Source of the DNA: Pseudomonadota bacterium
GTDB taxonomy: Bacteria > Myxococcota_A > UBA796 > SXON01
DNA: 32,993 bases
Direction of reading: 5' to 3'
NCBI GenBank assembly: GCA_030685065.1
Contig: JAUXQH010000069.1
Location: 1-32,993 of the forward strand
The notes beneath the pieces are model-generated. The model ran no database searches, was not told the origin of the DNA, and saw only the letters and a program-made list of their open reading frames with translations. This document shows, piece by piece, positions 22,438 through 31,344 of this stretch; positions within the stretch are counted from its first letter, which is position 1; each line of letters starts with the position of its first letter. Made by a program: the position numbers and the translations under genes.

Positions 22438-23655
22438 ATGCCTGAGACCGCTGACCCCCTCGCCGCCCTCTCCGCCAAGGACCTCGCGACGCGCGCCGCG
22501 GGCGCTCGCGACCTCGCGGCCACGGGCACCCCCGAGCACCTCACCACGCTCGTCCAGCGCGCCGTGTCCGATCCCTCGCCGGGAGTGCGGCTCGGCGCCG
22601 CCGCCGCCGCCGCCGACATCCTGTCGCGCTGGCGGCTCGCTCCGCGCGCCGCCGAGATCCCCGACGCCGCGCGCGCCGCGCTCTGGGCCACGATCAAGGC
22701 CACGGATCCCGGCGTGAACGCGGGGATCTTCCAGGTGTGCGCGACGCTGAACGTGCCCGACGCGACGAGCCGGATCCTGGGCGCCATGCGCGATCCGCGG
22801 GTCGACGTGCGCCTCGGCGCCTGCGTCGGGCTGCTGCGGCTGTGCGCGAGCGCGGCGGTCAACGGCGACACGGGCCTCGAGGCCCGCGTCGTCGCCCTCT
22901 TCGACGATCCGCGGGTGAAGCCGGACACCCAGGCCGAGATCGCGCGTGTCTGCTCGGTCGTCGGCTACACCTCCTCGCTCGACGCGGTGCGCAAGCTGGC
23001 CGAGAACGGCCTGCGCCTCATCGCGACCGTGGCGGGCGAAGCGCAGCAGCGGCTCGAGTGGCCCGCGTCCTTCGCCGGGATGTGGGCGGACCTCGGCGTC
23101 GACGCCGGTGGGATGGACGAGGGGGCGACGCCCGGAGCCGTCATCGCCCTCACGAGCGCGCAGCCCAACGGCGCGCAGGTCATGATCCGCGGGACGGAGG
23201 CGGGCGTGAAGAAGGTCCCGCTCACGGGGGCGCCGCGCAGGCTCTGGTTGAAGCGCCCCGGCGCGACCGAGCCGACCTGGGCACTCCAGATCGGGGCGGT
23301 CACCTACTGGGCGGCCGAAGACGACGAGATCATCACCTTCGGCGACAACCTCCTCGCGGCGGAGGCCTTCAGCCTGTTCGCCCAGGTCGAGCCCTTCCTG
23401 CCCTTGAACGCAGCCACGGCGCGGCTCCGGGGCGCGGCGAAGCTGCGCGCGGGGGATGCCCTGGGCTCCCTCGAGTACTTCGCGGCCGCGATCGAGATGA
23501 AGAAGGCCCCGGCCGACGCCTGGTGGTACTTCGCGGACGCGCTCCACCGCCTCGGTCGCGACGAAGAGGCGCGCCCGCACCTCGAGAAGTTCCTGGCCAA
23601 GGCGCCGAAGCGGGCGCCGTTCGTGATCGAGGCGAAAAAGCGGCTCGAGGCGTAG
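22438..23655 (+). CDS. HEAT-repeat and TPR protein, 405 aa
   Basis: The N-terminal about 200 residues are tandem helical pairs with HEAT/PBS-lyase-like features (SDPSPGVRLGAAAA, RDPRVDVRLGACVG, FDDPRVKPDTQAE), each with a D-P-x-V-R/K turn. A central beta-rich segment (about 215-310, including VIALTSAQ and LWLKRPG) is unrecognised. The C-terminus is two TPR-like units (RGAAKLRAGDALGSLEYFAAAI, then WWYFADALHRLGRDEEARPHLEKFL). Expected to be a cytoplasmic protein-interaction scaffold. The start at 22438 has AGGGA upstream; the frame is open to 22378 but without a ribosome site. Convergent with the carbamoyltransferase gene, 27 bp apart. Confidence 0.8.
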   Translation: MPETADPLAALSAKDLATRAAGARDLAATGTPEHLTTLVQRAVSDPSPGVRLGAAAAAADILSRWRLAPRAAEIPDAARAALWATIKATDPGVNAGIFQVCATLNVPDATSRILGAMRDPRVDVRLGACVGLLRLCASAAVNGDTGLEARVVALFDDPRVKPDTQAEIARVCSVVGYTSSLDAVRKLAENGLRLIATVAGEAQQRLEWPASFAGMWADLGVDAGGMDEGATPGAVIALTSAQPNGAQVMIRGTEAGVKKVPLTGAPRRLWLKRPGATEPTWALQIGAVTYWAAEDDEIITFGDNLLAAEAFSLFAQVEPFLPLNAATARLRGAAKLRAGDALGSLEYFAAAIEMKKAPADAWWYFADALHRLGRDEEARPHLEKFLAKAPKRAPFVIEAKKRLEA

Positions 23656-23682
23656 CCCGGTGGCGGCGGGCGGCCCCTCGCT

Positions 23683-25419
23683 TCAATCGAGCCCGAACTC
23701 CTCCGCCGCGCTCGCGAGGTCGATCTTCGGCTGATCTTCCTTGCGGAGCACGAAAGGCCCCGCCACGAGCACGTCCATTTCGGTGCGCATGAAGCAGCGC
23801 CAGGCGTCCTCCGGGCTGCAAACCATCGGCTCGCCGCGCACGTTCATGCTCGTGTTGATGAGCACGGGCACCCCGGTGCGGTCGCCGAAGGCCTTGATGA
23901 GGTCGTAGTACAGGGCGTCCTGATCCCGGTTGATCGTCTGGATGCGCGCCGAGCCGTCCACGTGCGTGACGGAGGGCAACGGCGGCTTGTCCGCGCGGAC
24001 GGGCGCGACGAGCAGCATGTAGGGGGAGGGGCGGTCGAGCTCGAACCAATCCGCGCACGCCTCTTCCAACACCGCCGGCGCGAACGGCCGGAAGCCTTCC
24101 CGCATCTTGATCTTCCGGTTGATGATGTCCCGCATCTCCGGGTGTCGGGGGTCACCGAGGATGCTGCGGTGCCCGAGCGCGCGCGGCCCCCACTCCATGC
24201 GCCCCTGGAACCAGCCCACCACCTTGCCGTTCGAGAGTTGGGACACCGTCTCCGCGAGGAGCGCATCCCGGTCGAGCCGGGCGTACACCGCGCCGGCGGC
24301 GTCGAGCGCGGCCTTGACCGTGCCCTCGTCGTAGCCGGGGCCGAGGTAGACCGACTCCAGGCGTGGCAGGCGCGGCTTCTTGAGCAGGCCGTTCCAGGCC
24401 ACGAGCGCCGCGCCCATCGCCCCGCCGGCATCGCCCGCGGAGGGTTGGATGTAGATGTCGTCCACGGGGGCGCGCCGGAGGATCTCGCCGTTGGCCACGC
24501 AGTTCAGCGCCACTCCGCCGGCCAGGCAGAGCCTCTTGACGCCCGTTTCCTTCACGACGGTCGTGGCGAGGCGGACCATCACGTCGTCCACGACCACCTG
24601 GAGCGAGCGCGCCACGTCCTTGTGGAACTGCTCGAGCTCCCCCTCCTCGATCGGGCGGCCGGGCCGGCCGAACAGGTGCTCGAACGCGGCGTTGTACATC
24701 CGCTCGCCACGATCGAAGGCGAAGTAGCGCATGTCCAGGCGGAACGTGCCGTCCGGCGCGACATGGATGAGCTGGCGGATCTTGTCGACGTAGAGCGGCT
24801 CTCCGTAGGGCGCGAGGCCCATCACCTTGTACTCGGCGGAATTGACCTTGAAGCCGAGGTAGAGCGTGACGGCGCTGTAGAGGAGGCCGAGCGAGTGGGG
24901 GAAGCGCGTCTCTCCCGTGAGGTGAATCTCCCGACCGCGGCCGACGCCCCACGAGGAGGTGGCCCACTCTCCCACGCCGTCCACCGTGAGGATCGCGGCC
25001 TCCTCCCAACCCGAACAGTAAAAAGCGCTCGCCGCGTGGGAGAGGTGATGCTCGGAGTAGAGCACGGGGCCGCCGTAGCCCAGCTCTTTTTTCAGCTCCT
25101 TCGGGAGGCGCAGCTGGACGCCCGCGAGGTGGGGCATCTTTCGGATGAAGGCGCCGAACCCGCTCGGAAAGGTGTCGATGAAGGTGCGGAGCGAGCGATC
25201 CAGCTTCCGGATGGGCTTGTCGTAGTAGATGATGGCGGAGAGGTCCGACGGCCGGATTCCCCCTTCCGCGAGCGCGTAGCGGATGGCCTCGACCGGGAGG
25301 CGCGAGTCGTGCTTCTTCCGCGTGAAGGCCTCTTCCGAGGCCGCCGCGACGACCCGGCCCTCCGAGACGAGGCAGGCGGCGGCGTCGTGATAGAAGCAGG
25401 AGATGCCCAGGATGTGCAT
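23683..25419 (-). CDS. Carbamoyltransferase of the NodU/CmcH/TobZ family, 578 aa
   Basis: Transfers the carbamoyl group of carbamoyl phosphate, via carbamoyl-adenylate, to a hydroxyl of a sugar or natural product. It starts MHILGISCFYHDAAA, the family N-terminus; the long open frame upstream (to 26103) is shadow. The Kae1-like domain carries the metal-binding H124-H-L-S-H128 motif and DGVGEW; the YrdC-like domain is seen as GRMEWGPRALGHRSIL (about 405) and the C-terminal RPFAPAVLEE and NTSMNVRGEP motifs. Full family length. It is a single gene, divergent from the His-rich lipoprotein; no glycosyltransferase, polyketide or peptide-synthetase gene is nearby, so the acceptor is unknown. TACGCA lies at -12 to -7 from its ATG. 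Confidence 0.93.
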   Translation of the reverse strand: MHILGISCFYHDAAACLVSEGRVVAAASEEAFTRKKHDSRLPVEAIRYALAEGGIRPSDLSAIIYYDKPIRKLDRSLRTFIDTFPSGFGAFIRKMPHLAGVQLRLPKELKKELGYGGPVLYSEHHLSHAASAFYCSGWEEAAILTVDGVGEWATSSWGVGRGREIHLTGETRFPHSLGLLYSAVTLYLGFKVNSAEYKVMGLAPYGEPLYVDKIRQLIHVAPDGTFRLDMRYFAFDRGERMYNAAFEHLFGRPGRPIEEGELEQFHKDVARSLQVVVDDVMVRLATTVVKETGVKRLCLAGGVALNCVANGEILRRAPVDDIYIQPSAGDAGGAMGAALVAWNGLLKKPRLPRLESVYLGPGYDEGTVKAALDAAGAVYARLDRDALLAETVSQLSNGKVVGWFQGRMEWGPRALGHRSILGDPRHPEMRDIINRKIKMREGFRPFAPAVLEEACADWFELDRPSPYMLLVAPVRADKPPLPSVTHVDGSARIQTINRDQDALYYDLIKAFGDRTGVPVLINTSMNVRGEPMVCSPEDAWRCFMRTEMDVLVAGPFVLRKEDQPKIDLASAAEEFGLD

Positions 25420-25555
25420 CCGCCCTGCGTATGGCGACGGCGATCCCCCTTCAAGGCGACTCCAGGCAGGTCTCGCGCCACGCTGGCCCTCGCGCCGGAA
25501 GCCCACGCGCGCTTCCGCGTCGCGCCCCAGGCATACGGAGCGGGGCGGAAACGGA

Positions 25556-25575
25556 GGTCCAGCGCGATCTGGACC
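25556..25575. repeat. Inverted repeat upstream of the His-rich lipoprotein
   Basis: Perfect 7-bp arms GGTCCAG and CTGGACC with a 6-base centre (CGCGAT), 60 bases before the ATG at 25636 in the 216-bp divergent spacer. Candidate operator or 5'-leader hairpin. The rest of the spacer (25420-25635) holds nothing else I can identify. Confidence 0.35.
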
Positions 25576-25635
25576 GGGAACACCTTGCATGAACCGGGCT
25601 GACTGGGGCAAACTGCGCGGCTCATAGGAGACGAC

Positions 25636-27081
25636 ATGCGATTCGCCCTTCCCCTCCTCGTGCTGGCTGCCTGCACTGGCGTCGCCGAGGATTCCAAGTA
25701 CTCGGAGGAGACCGATCCCACCATCGATCGCGAGATCGACACGGACACGGACACGGATACCGACACGGACACCGACACGGACTCGGACACCGACACCGAC
25801 ACCGACACCGACACGGACACCGATACGGACACCGATATCGGGACCCCCTCCATCGCGTTGACCGCCCCCGGTGACACCGCCACCACCTACTCGTCCGTCA
25901 CGCTCGCGTATGACGTGGGCGCCTTCGTCCTCGACGCCGACGCGCTCGCCGGCGGGGACACCACGCCCGTCGAGGGCGAGGGGCATGTGCACATCCTGGT
26001 CGACGGCACCTACCTGGATGCCACGGCCGCCACGTCCTACACCGTGACCGGCCTCGCACCCGGCCCGCACACCCTCGCGGTGATGCTCGCTGGGAACGAC
26101 CACACCGAGCTCGCGATCATGGACGAGGTCTCAGTCAACGTCCTGACCACCCCGACCGTCACCATCACGTCCCCTGCGGACGGCACGATGCTCGACGTCT
26201 CGTCGGTCGATCTGACCCTCGACATCACCGACTTCATGATCTCGGACGACATCGGCGGCCTCGCCGTGGTCGGCGAGGGGCACTACCACGTGCTCGTCGA
26301 CGGCGTGTACTACGACTACGGCACCGACGTCGCGGGCGTCACCGTCGGCGATCTGGCCGAGGGTTCGCACGCCATCACGATCGAGCTGGTGAACTCCGAC
26401 CACACCTCGATCGATCCCGCGGTCTCCTCGAGCGTGAACGTCGACGTCATGCCGGGCGCGTACGGCATCTTCATCGACGCGAGCGGGCTCGGCTCCGCCA
26501 TCAACAGCGCGTCGCTCGAAGTCCCGATCTCGGTCGCGAACTTCACGCTGAACGGAGAGGCCGTGGGGGACGCCGCCGTCCCCGGCGAGGGGCACTACCA
26601 TGTCTACCTGGACGGCGTGTACCAGGGCCTCGACGCCGATCTGGGCGCCTCGCTCCATCACATGAGCGCGGGCAGCCACGTGGTCGAGGTCCGCCTCGCC
26701 GAGAACGATCTCACCGAGAACGGCGCCGCGGACTACGCCCGCTTCACCGTCGCCGAGTCGCGGCCGGACATCACCTTGGTGAGCCCCATCGCCGACGAGA
26801 TCGTGGTGGGCGACAGCTTCACGTTCGAAGCGGGCGTGGAGAACTTCACGCTCGATCCCGCGAGCATCGGCAGCGAGGCCATCGTGGAAGGCGAGGGCCA
26901 CTACCACGTGTTCCTGGACGACGTGTACCAGACCGCCAGCGGCGAGAGCACCGTAGTCCTGACCGGGCTCCTGGCCGGCAAGCACACCGCCCACCTCGAG
27001 CTCGTCAACAACGACCACACCTCGCTGCTCCAGCCCGTCGTGTCCGCCAGCGTCGCGTTCCAGGTCGAGGCCGCCCCGTAG
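25636..27081 (+). CDS. Asp-Thr-stalk lipoprotein with four His-rich modules, 481 aa
   Basis: Signal peptide with lipobox LAAC (Cys13) and a good AGGAG ribosome site. Residues about 35-67 are an Asp-Thr stalk with one Ser. Four modules of about 100 residues follow, each with a GEGHxH motif starting at 114, 213, 317 and 419, then a LVDG/LDGVY-like strand, a G-x-H motif about 30 residues later, and NDHT or SDHT (modules 1, 2, 4) or NDLT (module 3, His lost). The fold is probably beta-sandwich, as in Ig-like modules, and GEGHYHV recalls DUF4399-type domains. The four His per module could form a metal site (Cu or Zn is my guess). It is convergent with the histidine kinase gene, 10 bp apart. Surface exposed, function unknown. 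Confidence 0.85.
   Translation: MRFALPLLVLAACTGVAEDSKYSEETDPTIDREIDTDTDTDTDTDTDTDSDTDTDTDTDTDTDTDTDIGTPSIALTAPGDTATTYSSVTLAYDVGAFVLDADALAGGDTTPVEGEGHVHILVDGTYLDATAATSYTVTGLAPGPHTLAVMLAGNDHTELAIMDEVSVNVLTTPTVTITSPADGTMLDVSSVDLTLDITDFMISDDIGGLAVVGEGHYHVLVDGVYYDYGTDVAGVTVGDLAEGSHAITIELVNSDHTSIDPAVSSSVNVDVMPGAYGIFIDASGLGSAINSASLEVPISVANFTLNGEAVGDAAVPGEGHYHVYLDGVYQGLDADLGASLHHMSAGSHVVEVRLAENDLTENGAADYARFTVAESRPDITLVSPIADEIVVGDSFTFEAGVENFTLDPASIGSEAIVEGEGHYHVFLDDVYQTASGESTVVLTGLLAGKHTAHLELVNNDHTSLLQPVVSASVAFQVEAAP
25738..25836 (+). repeat. Hexanucleotide array encoding Asp-Thr stalk
   Basis: Thirty-three codons encode alternating Asp and Thr (one Ser in place of Thr). Asp is GAC/GAT and Thr ACG/ACC, mixed as in the array at 14056-14121 but longer. 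It is a coding repeat forming a stalk behind the lipidated Cys. Confidence 0.9.
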
Positions 27082-27091
27082 TCGAGCGTCG

Positions 27092-28591
27092 TCAGGCGCG
27101 CGGTAAACGCACCGTGAACCGCGCGCCCCGGCCCTCTTCGCTCTCCACGTCCACGCGGCCCTTGTGCGCCAACACGGCCGCGTGGACGATGGCCAGGCCG
27201 AGCCCGCTACCCTCCGTGCGCCGCGAGACCAGCACGTCCGGCCGGTAGAACTTCTCGAAGATGCGCTTGCGCTCGTCGCGGGGGATGCCTGGTCCGTCAT
27301 CCGCCACGGTGAGCACGACCCACCGCCGCTCCACCGCGCCGAGCACCCGGATGTGCACGTCCTCCCCGCCGTACTTGCGCGCGTTCGAGAGGAGGTTCAG
27401 GAGGGAATCGGCCATCGCGTCCGTGTCGACCCGCACGAGCGGAAGGTCCTCCGGCACGAGCAGGCTCACCTTTGCCTCGCCGTGGAGCTGCTGCGCGCGG
27501 AACGCCTCGAGGGAGCTCCGCACGAGGTCGACCGGGCGCACGAGCTCGAACTCGTACGTGCGGCGCCCCGCCTCCATGCGCGCCCACGTGAGCACGCGCT
27601 CGATCTTCCTCGTCAGCCGTTCGCTCTCCGTCGCGATGATGTCCAGGCACTCGCGCACCTTCTCCGGGTCCTTCACGCGCCCGCTCTGGAGGGTCTCGAT
27701 GAAGAGCCGGATGCTGGTGAGCGGCGTGCGGAGCTCGTGGCTGATGTTGGACACGAAGTCGGTCTGGAGGCGCGACAAGCGTACCTGCTGAACGACGGCG
27801 CGACCCATGAGGATCACGCCGGTAACGGTGGTCGCGGCGAGGAGGAGCACGGTCCAGATGATGGCCGCGCTCGACCCGGGCCCGGTGTCCAGGGGAGGGA
27901 CGACGGTGATGCGCCACTGCTCGAACGGCGGCGCCATCGCGCGATCGATCATCGGCTCGGACTCGGCGAGGTTCTCCGCGAGGTTGCGGCGGAGCCGCTC
28001 GAAGGAGACCGGCTCGCCCGCCTGCTCCCGGGTGGCGGCGCGGAGCCCGTACTGGGCCCGCTCGGACGGGAACTGGCGCCCGACGAGCGCGGGGATGATC
28101 ACCGCGTCGATCGCGTCGGGATCGATGCGATACCCGATGGTCAGCCCCTCGCGCACGCGCGAGACCGCCACGGTGGAGAGCCCCCCCCCGTCTTCGGTGG
28201 AGACGAAGGTGACCGGCTCGTTGGCGGACAACCCCTCGGCCGCGGCCTCCACCGCGCGCGGCGCGCCCTCGTCCCCGACCACCCAGGCGTCACGGATGAT
28301 GACGCTCTCCGCGATGATCGTCGCGAGCGCGATCGAGACGCCCTCGGGCGACTGGCGAGCCAGCGCCTGGCGGAGGAGCGCATCCTCCTCCGCGAGCCGC
28401 GCGATGATCCCCCCCTCGAGCACCCGCGCCTGGAGCATGTACCGCTCGCGAAGCCGCGCTTCGGTGGCATCCCGCTGGTCCTTCAACCCCGTGAGCCCAT
28501 AGAACGCGAGCGCGAGCGTCGGCCCGACTACGAGCACGATGAGGAACCAGAAGACGCGCCGGCGCGCGATGGTCTCGCCAATCGGAGGCAT
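27092..28591 (-). CDS. Membrane sensor histidine kinase, 499 aa
   Basis: Two membrane helices (about 12-31 and 240-263) enclose an extracytoplasmic sensor region of about 205 residues rich in charged helices. The kinase core follows at once, with no recognisable HAMP or PAS: H-box SNISH285[10 protein letters not shown]-box [12 protein letters not shown]1 VADDGPGI, F-box FEKFYR and G2 [10 protein letters not shown]. It should autophosphorylate on H285 and pass the phosphate to a response regulator, but none is encoded next to it (neighbours are a lipoprotein and a radical SAM protein), so it is an orphan kinase. No Shine-Dalgarno before the ATG; TTAAGC sits at -12 to -7. Signal unknown. Confidence 0.92.
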   Translation of the reverse strand: MPPIGETIARRRVFWFLIVLVVGPTLALAFYGLTGLKDQRDATEARLRERYMLQARVLEGGIIARLAEEDALLRQALARQSPEGVSIALATIIAESVIIRDAWVVGDEGAPRAVEAAAEGLSANEPVTFVSTEDGGGLSTVAVSRVREGLTIGYRIDPDAIDAVIIPALVGRQFPSERAQYGLRAATREQAGEPVSFERLRRNLAENLAESEPMIDRAMAPPFEQWRITVVPPLDTGPGSSAAIIWTVLLLAATTVTGVILMGRAVVQQVRLSRLQTDFVSNISHELRTPLTSIRLFIETLQSGRVKDPEKVRECLDIIATESERLTRKIERVLTWARMEAGRRTYEFELVRPVDLVRSSLEAFRAQQLHGEAKVSLLVPEDLPLVRVDTDAMADSLLNLLSNARKYGGEDVHIRVLGAVERRWVVLTVADDGPGIPRDERKRIFEKFYRPDVLVSRRTEGSGLGLAIVHAAVLAHKGRVDVESEEGRGARFTVRLPRA

Positions 28592-28660
28592 GTGCGCGCT
28601 TAACCCCGCGGGCTTACGCGACTGACGTTGAGGGTGCGCGGACCAGCACTCGTCGGACGG

Positions 28661-28680
28661 GCGCGCGTTAACTCGCGCGC
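28661..28680. repeat. Inverted repeat abutting the radical SAM start codon
   Basis: Perfect 7-bp arms (GCGCGCG and CGCGCGC) around TTAACT, ending on the base just before the ATG at 28681. It takes the place where a ribosome site would be and contains the TAACTC hexamer. It could be an operator, a start-blocking hairpin, or partly a product of base composition. Confidence 0.4.
28669..28674 (+). promoter_or_regulatory. Possible -10-like element for leaderless start
   Basis: TAACTC lies exactly at -12 to -7 from the ATG at 28681, with no Shine-Dalgarno. The divergent kinase gene has the similar GTTAAGCGCGCAC before its ATG on the other strand, so the 89-bp spacer seems to carry two mirrored start modules. 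Confidence 0.3.
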
Positions 28681-31293
28681 ATGAACGTAGCCGCCATCCT
28701 CTCCGTAGAGATCCTCCCGCGGGTGGAGAAGCCGAGCCGATACCTCGGCACGGAGGTCAACACGGTCCACAAGGACCCCGCGCTGGTGGATCTGCGCCTC
28801 GCCCTGTGCTTTCCCGATCTCTACGACATCGGGCTCGGGAACCTCGGGCTGCACATCCTGTACGCGGTGCTCAACGCGGTCGAGGGGGTGTGGGCCGAGC
28901 GGGTGTACGCGCCCGCCAAGGACCTCGAGGCCATCCTGCGCGAGCGGGGGATCCCGATGTTCGCCAACGAGTCGAAGGACTCCCTCGACACGTTCGACGG
29001 GATCGGCTTCACGCTCCAGAGCGAGCTCACCTTCACGAACATCCTGAACATCCTGGACCTCGGCGGGATCCCCCTCCGGACGAAGGATCGTCGGGAGTCG
29101 GATCCGCTCACGTTCGCGGGCGGGCCCGCGGTCTTCAACCCCGAGCCCCTCGCGCCGTTCATGGACTTCTTCGTCATCGGGGACGGAGAGGACATCGTGC
29201 TCGAGATCGCCGCGGCCCTGCGGGCTCACCCTCGTGGCGAGGCCGGTAGTCGCGACGCGCGTCTCCGAGCGCTGGCCGCCATCGAGGGGGTGTACGTGCC
29301 CGCGTTCTACCCCTTCGACACGCTGCCAGATGGGCAGATCCTGCCCTCGCTCGGCGCGCCGCCGATCAAGAAGCGCACCACGAAGGACCTGAACGGGGCC
29401 ACGTTCCCCGTCAAGTACATCGTGCCGTTCACCGAGCAGGTGCACGACCGCATCTCGCTCGAGGTGCTGCGCGGCTGCACCCAGGGGTGCCGCTTCTGCC
29501 AGGCCGGCATGACGACTCGCCCGGTGCGCGAGCGCTCCATCGAGAACCTCGACCAGCTCATGCAGCGGACGCTCGATGCCACCGGCTACGAGGAGGTGTC
29601 GCTCGTCTCGCTCTCCACCTGCGACTACTCCCAGGTGCGCGGAATGGTGGAGACCCTCGCCGCGCGCGCCAAGAAGCAGAACGTCACCGTGAGCCTGCCG
29701 TCGCTCCGGCTCGACAGCTTCTCGGTCGAGCTCTCCGACATGGTCGCCGAGACGCGACGCACCGGCTTGACGTTCGCGCCCGAGGCCGCGAGCCCGCGCC
29801 TCCGCGCGGTCATCAACAAGTGGATCCCGGACGAAGAGCTCCTGAACATGAGCGCCCAGGCCTACGAGCGCGGATGGACGCACGTGAAGCTCTACTTCAT
29901 GATCGGCCTGCCAACCGAGCGGGATGACGACGTTCTCGCCATCGCCGACCTGTGCGAGCGCACGGTCGCGGCGGGCAAGAAGATCAACCGCAACGCGATG
30001 GTGCACACGGGCGTGAGCACGTTCGTGCCGAAGCCGCTCACGCCGTTCCAGTGGGCGCCGCAGCTCGACGTCGAAGAGACGAACCGTCGGCAGAAGCTCC
30101 TGTACCAGCGCTTCGGGCGCAACAAGGCCATCAAGTTCGGCCGCCACCACGCGGAGGAGACCTTCATCGAGGGCCTGGTGAGCCGCTCGGATCGTCGCGC
30201 CGCCGATCTCATCGAGGCCGCCTTCCGCAAGGGCTGCCGCTTCGACGCGTGGAGCGAGCACCTCCGCTACGACCTCTGGATGGAGGCCGTCGCGGAGGTC
30301 GGCTTCGACGTGCCGTTCGCCCTGCGCGAGCGCCGCCTCGACGAGCGCCTCCCGTGGGACCACATCGACATCCACATCCCGAAGAAGTGGTTCCAGGAGG
30401 ACTGGGCGCGCGCGACGATCCTCCAGCACGCTCCGGATTGCCGTCACAAGAAGTGCCACAAGTGCGGCGTGATCGACGTGGAGCGCGAGCTCTGCGCCTC
30501 GATGCTCCGCGACAACATCGCGGGCGCCAAGATCGAGAAGAAGTGGGAGCGCACGCCGGTGCCCGAGCCGGTCGAGCTCAACCCGATGATGCGGCTGCGC
30601 TTCCGTGTCGGCCGCGAGGGGGACGCCCGGCTCCTGTCCCACCTCGAGATCGCGGACGCGTGGATTCGCACGTTGCGCCGCGCCAAGGCCCCGGTCGCGT
30701 ACAGCCGCGGCTTCCACGCGCACGCCAAGGTCAACTTCTCCTCCGCCCTGCCCGTCGGGGAGGAGAGCACCGGCGAGTACATGGACGTGGTCCTCACCGA
30801 CCGCGTCGATGCCCGCGCGCTTTTCGAGGCGCTCCGCGCCACCGCGCCGAAGGGGCTGCTCGTCCTCGGGGTCGGAGAGGTCGAGATCCGCGCGCCGGGC
30901 CTGATGGGAGAGATCGTCGGCGCCGACTACACGCTGTTCGCGCCGGTGGCGCGCCCGGTGATCGAGGCGGCCATCGCCCGGGTGCTCGCATCCGACTCCC
31001 TCCCGCTCGTGCGGGACGCGAAGAAGGGCACGGTCACGGTGGACGCGCGCTCCATGCTCCGCCACCTCCTCCTCCGGGAAGACGGCGCCATCGATCTCGG
31101 CGTGTGCTCGATCGACGGGCGGCCCGGCAAGGCGAAGGACTTCATCGCCCTCCTGGATCTGCCCCTCGACCGCACCCGCGTGTTGCGCCGCGACGTGTAC
31201 GTCGATGTCGGCGGGCAGCTCGTGAGCCCGAGCGCGGGCTGGACGGGGGAGGGGAGCGCGGTCGTGCCCCCGGTCGAGACCACGAGCGCCTGA
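28681..31293 (+). CDS. B12-binding radical SAM protein with C-terminal DUF2344 domain, 870 aa
   Basis: Fusion of a TIGR03960-type radical SAM protein and a DUF2344 (TIGR03936-type) domain. The N-terminus [16 protein letters not shown] is the family signature; a cobalamin-binding-like domain follows ([18 protein letters not shown], about 40-60). The [4Fe-4S] motif is C266-T-Q-G-C270-R-F-C273, then the TIM-barrel core. [12 protein letters not shown]ys cluster near 580 precedes the DUF2344 part, which starts [20 protein letters not shown] (about 635) and contains [14 protein letters not shown]. The reaction is not known. In many bacteria this gene neighbours ribonuclease G or ribosomal-protein genes, which are absent here. 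It is first in a + unit, 51 bp before the acyl-CoA dehydrogenase. Confidence 0.9.
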   Translation: MNVAAILSVEILPRVEKPSRYLGTEVNTVHKDPALVDLRLALCFPDLYDIGLGNLGLHILYAVLNAVEGVWAERVYAPAKDLEAILRERGIPMFANESKDSLDTFDGIGFTLQSELTFTNILNILDLGGIPLRTKDRRESDPLTFAGGPAVFNPEPLAPFMDFFVIGDGEDIVLEIAAALRAHPRGEAGSRDARLRALAAIEGVYVPAFYPFDTLPDGQILPSLGAPPIKKRTTKDLNGATFPVKYIVPFTEQVHDRISLEVLRGCTQGCRFCQAGMTTRPVRERSIENLDQLMQRTLDATGYEEVSLVSLSTCDYSQVRGMVETLAARAKKQNVTVSLPSLRLDSFSVELSDMVAETRRTGLTFAPEAASPRLRAVINKWIPDEELLNMSAQAYERGWTHVKLYFMIGLPTERDDDVLAIADLCERTVAAGKKINRNAMVHTGVSTFVPKPLTPFQWAPQLDVEETNRRQKLLYQRFGRNKAIKFGRHHAEETFIEGLVSRSDRRAADLIEAAFRKGCRFDAWSEHLRYDLWMEAVAEVGFDVPFALRERRLDERLPWDHIDIHIPKKWFQEDWARATILQHAPDCRHKKCHKCGVIDVERELCASMLRDNIAGAKIEKKWERTPVPEPVELNPMMRLRFRVGREGDARLLSHLEIADAWIRTLRRAKAPVAYSRGFHAHAKVNFSSALPVGEESTGEYMDVVLTDRVDARALFEALRATAPKGLLVLGVGEVEIRAPGLMGEIVGADYTLFAPVARPVIEAAIARVLASDSLPLVRDAKKGTVTVDARSMLRHLLLREDGAIDLGVCSIDGRPGKAKDFIALLDLPLDRTRVLRRDVYVDVGGQLVSPSAGWTGEGSAVVPPVETTSA

Positions 31294-31344
31294 CGCCGGC
31301 GGCCCCTTCGAGCGGTTAGAGCGCGTCCCGCCCGGAGCTCGCCC

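Noticed and set aside
25420..26103. Upstream extension of the carbamoyltransferase frame
   Set aside because: The family N-terminus starts at MHILGISC; the extension is antisense to the Asp-Thr lipoprotein gene and reads as Val-Arg/Val-Gly repeats.
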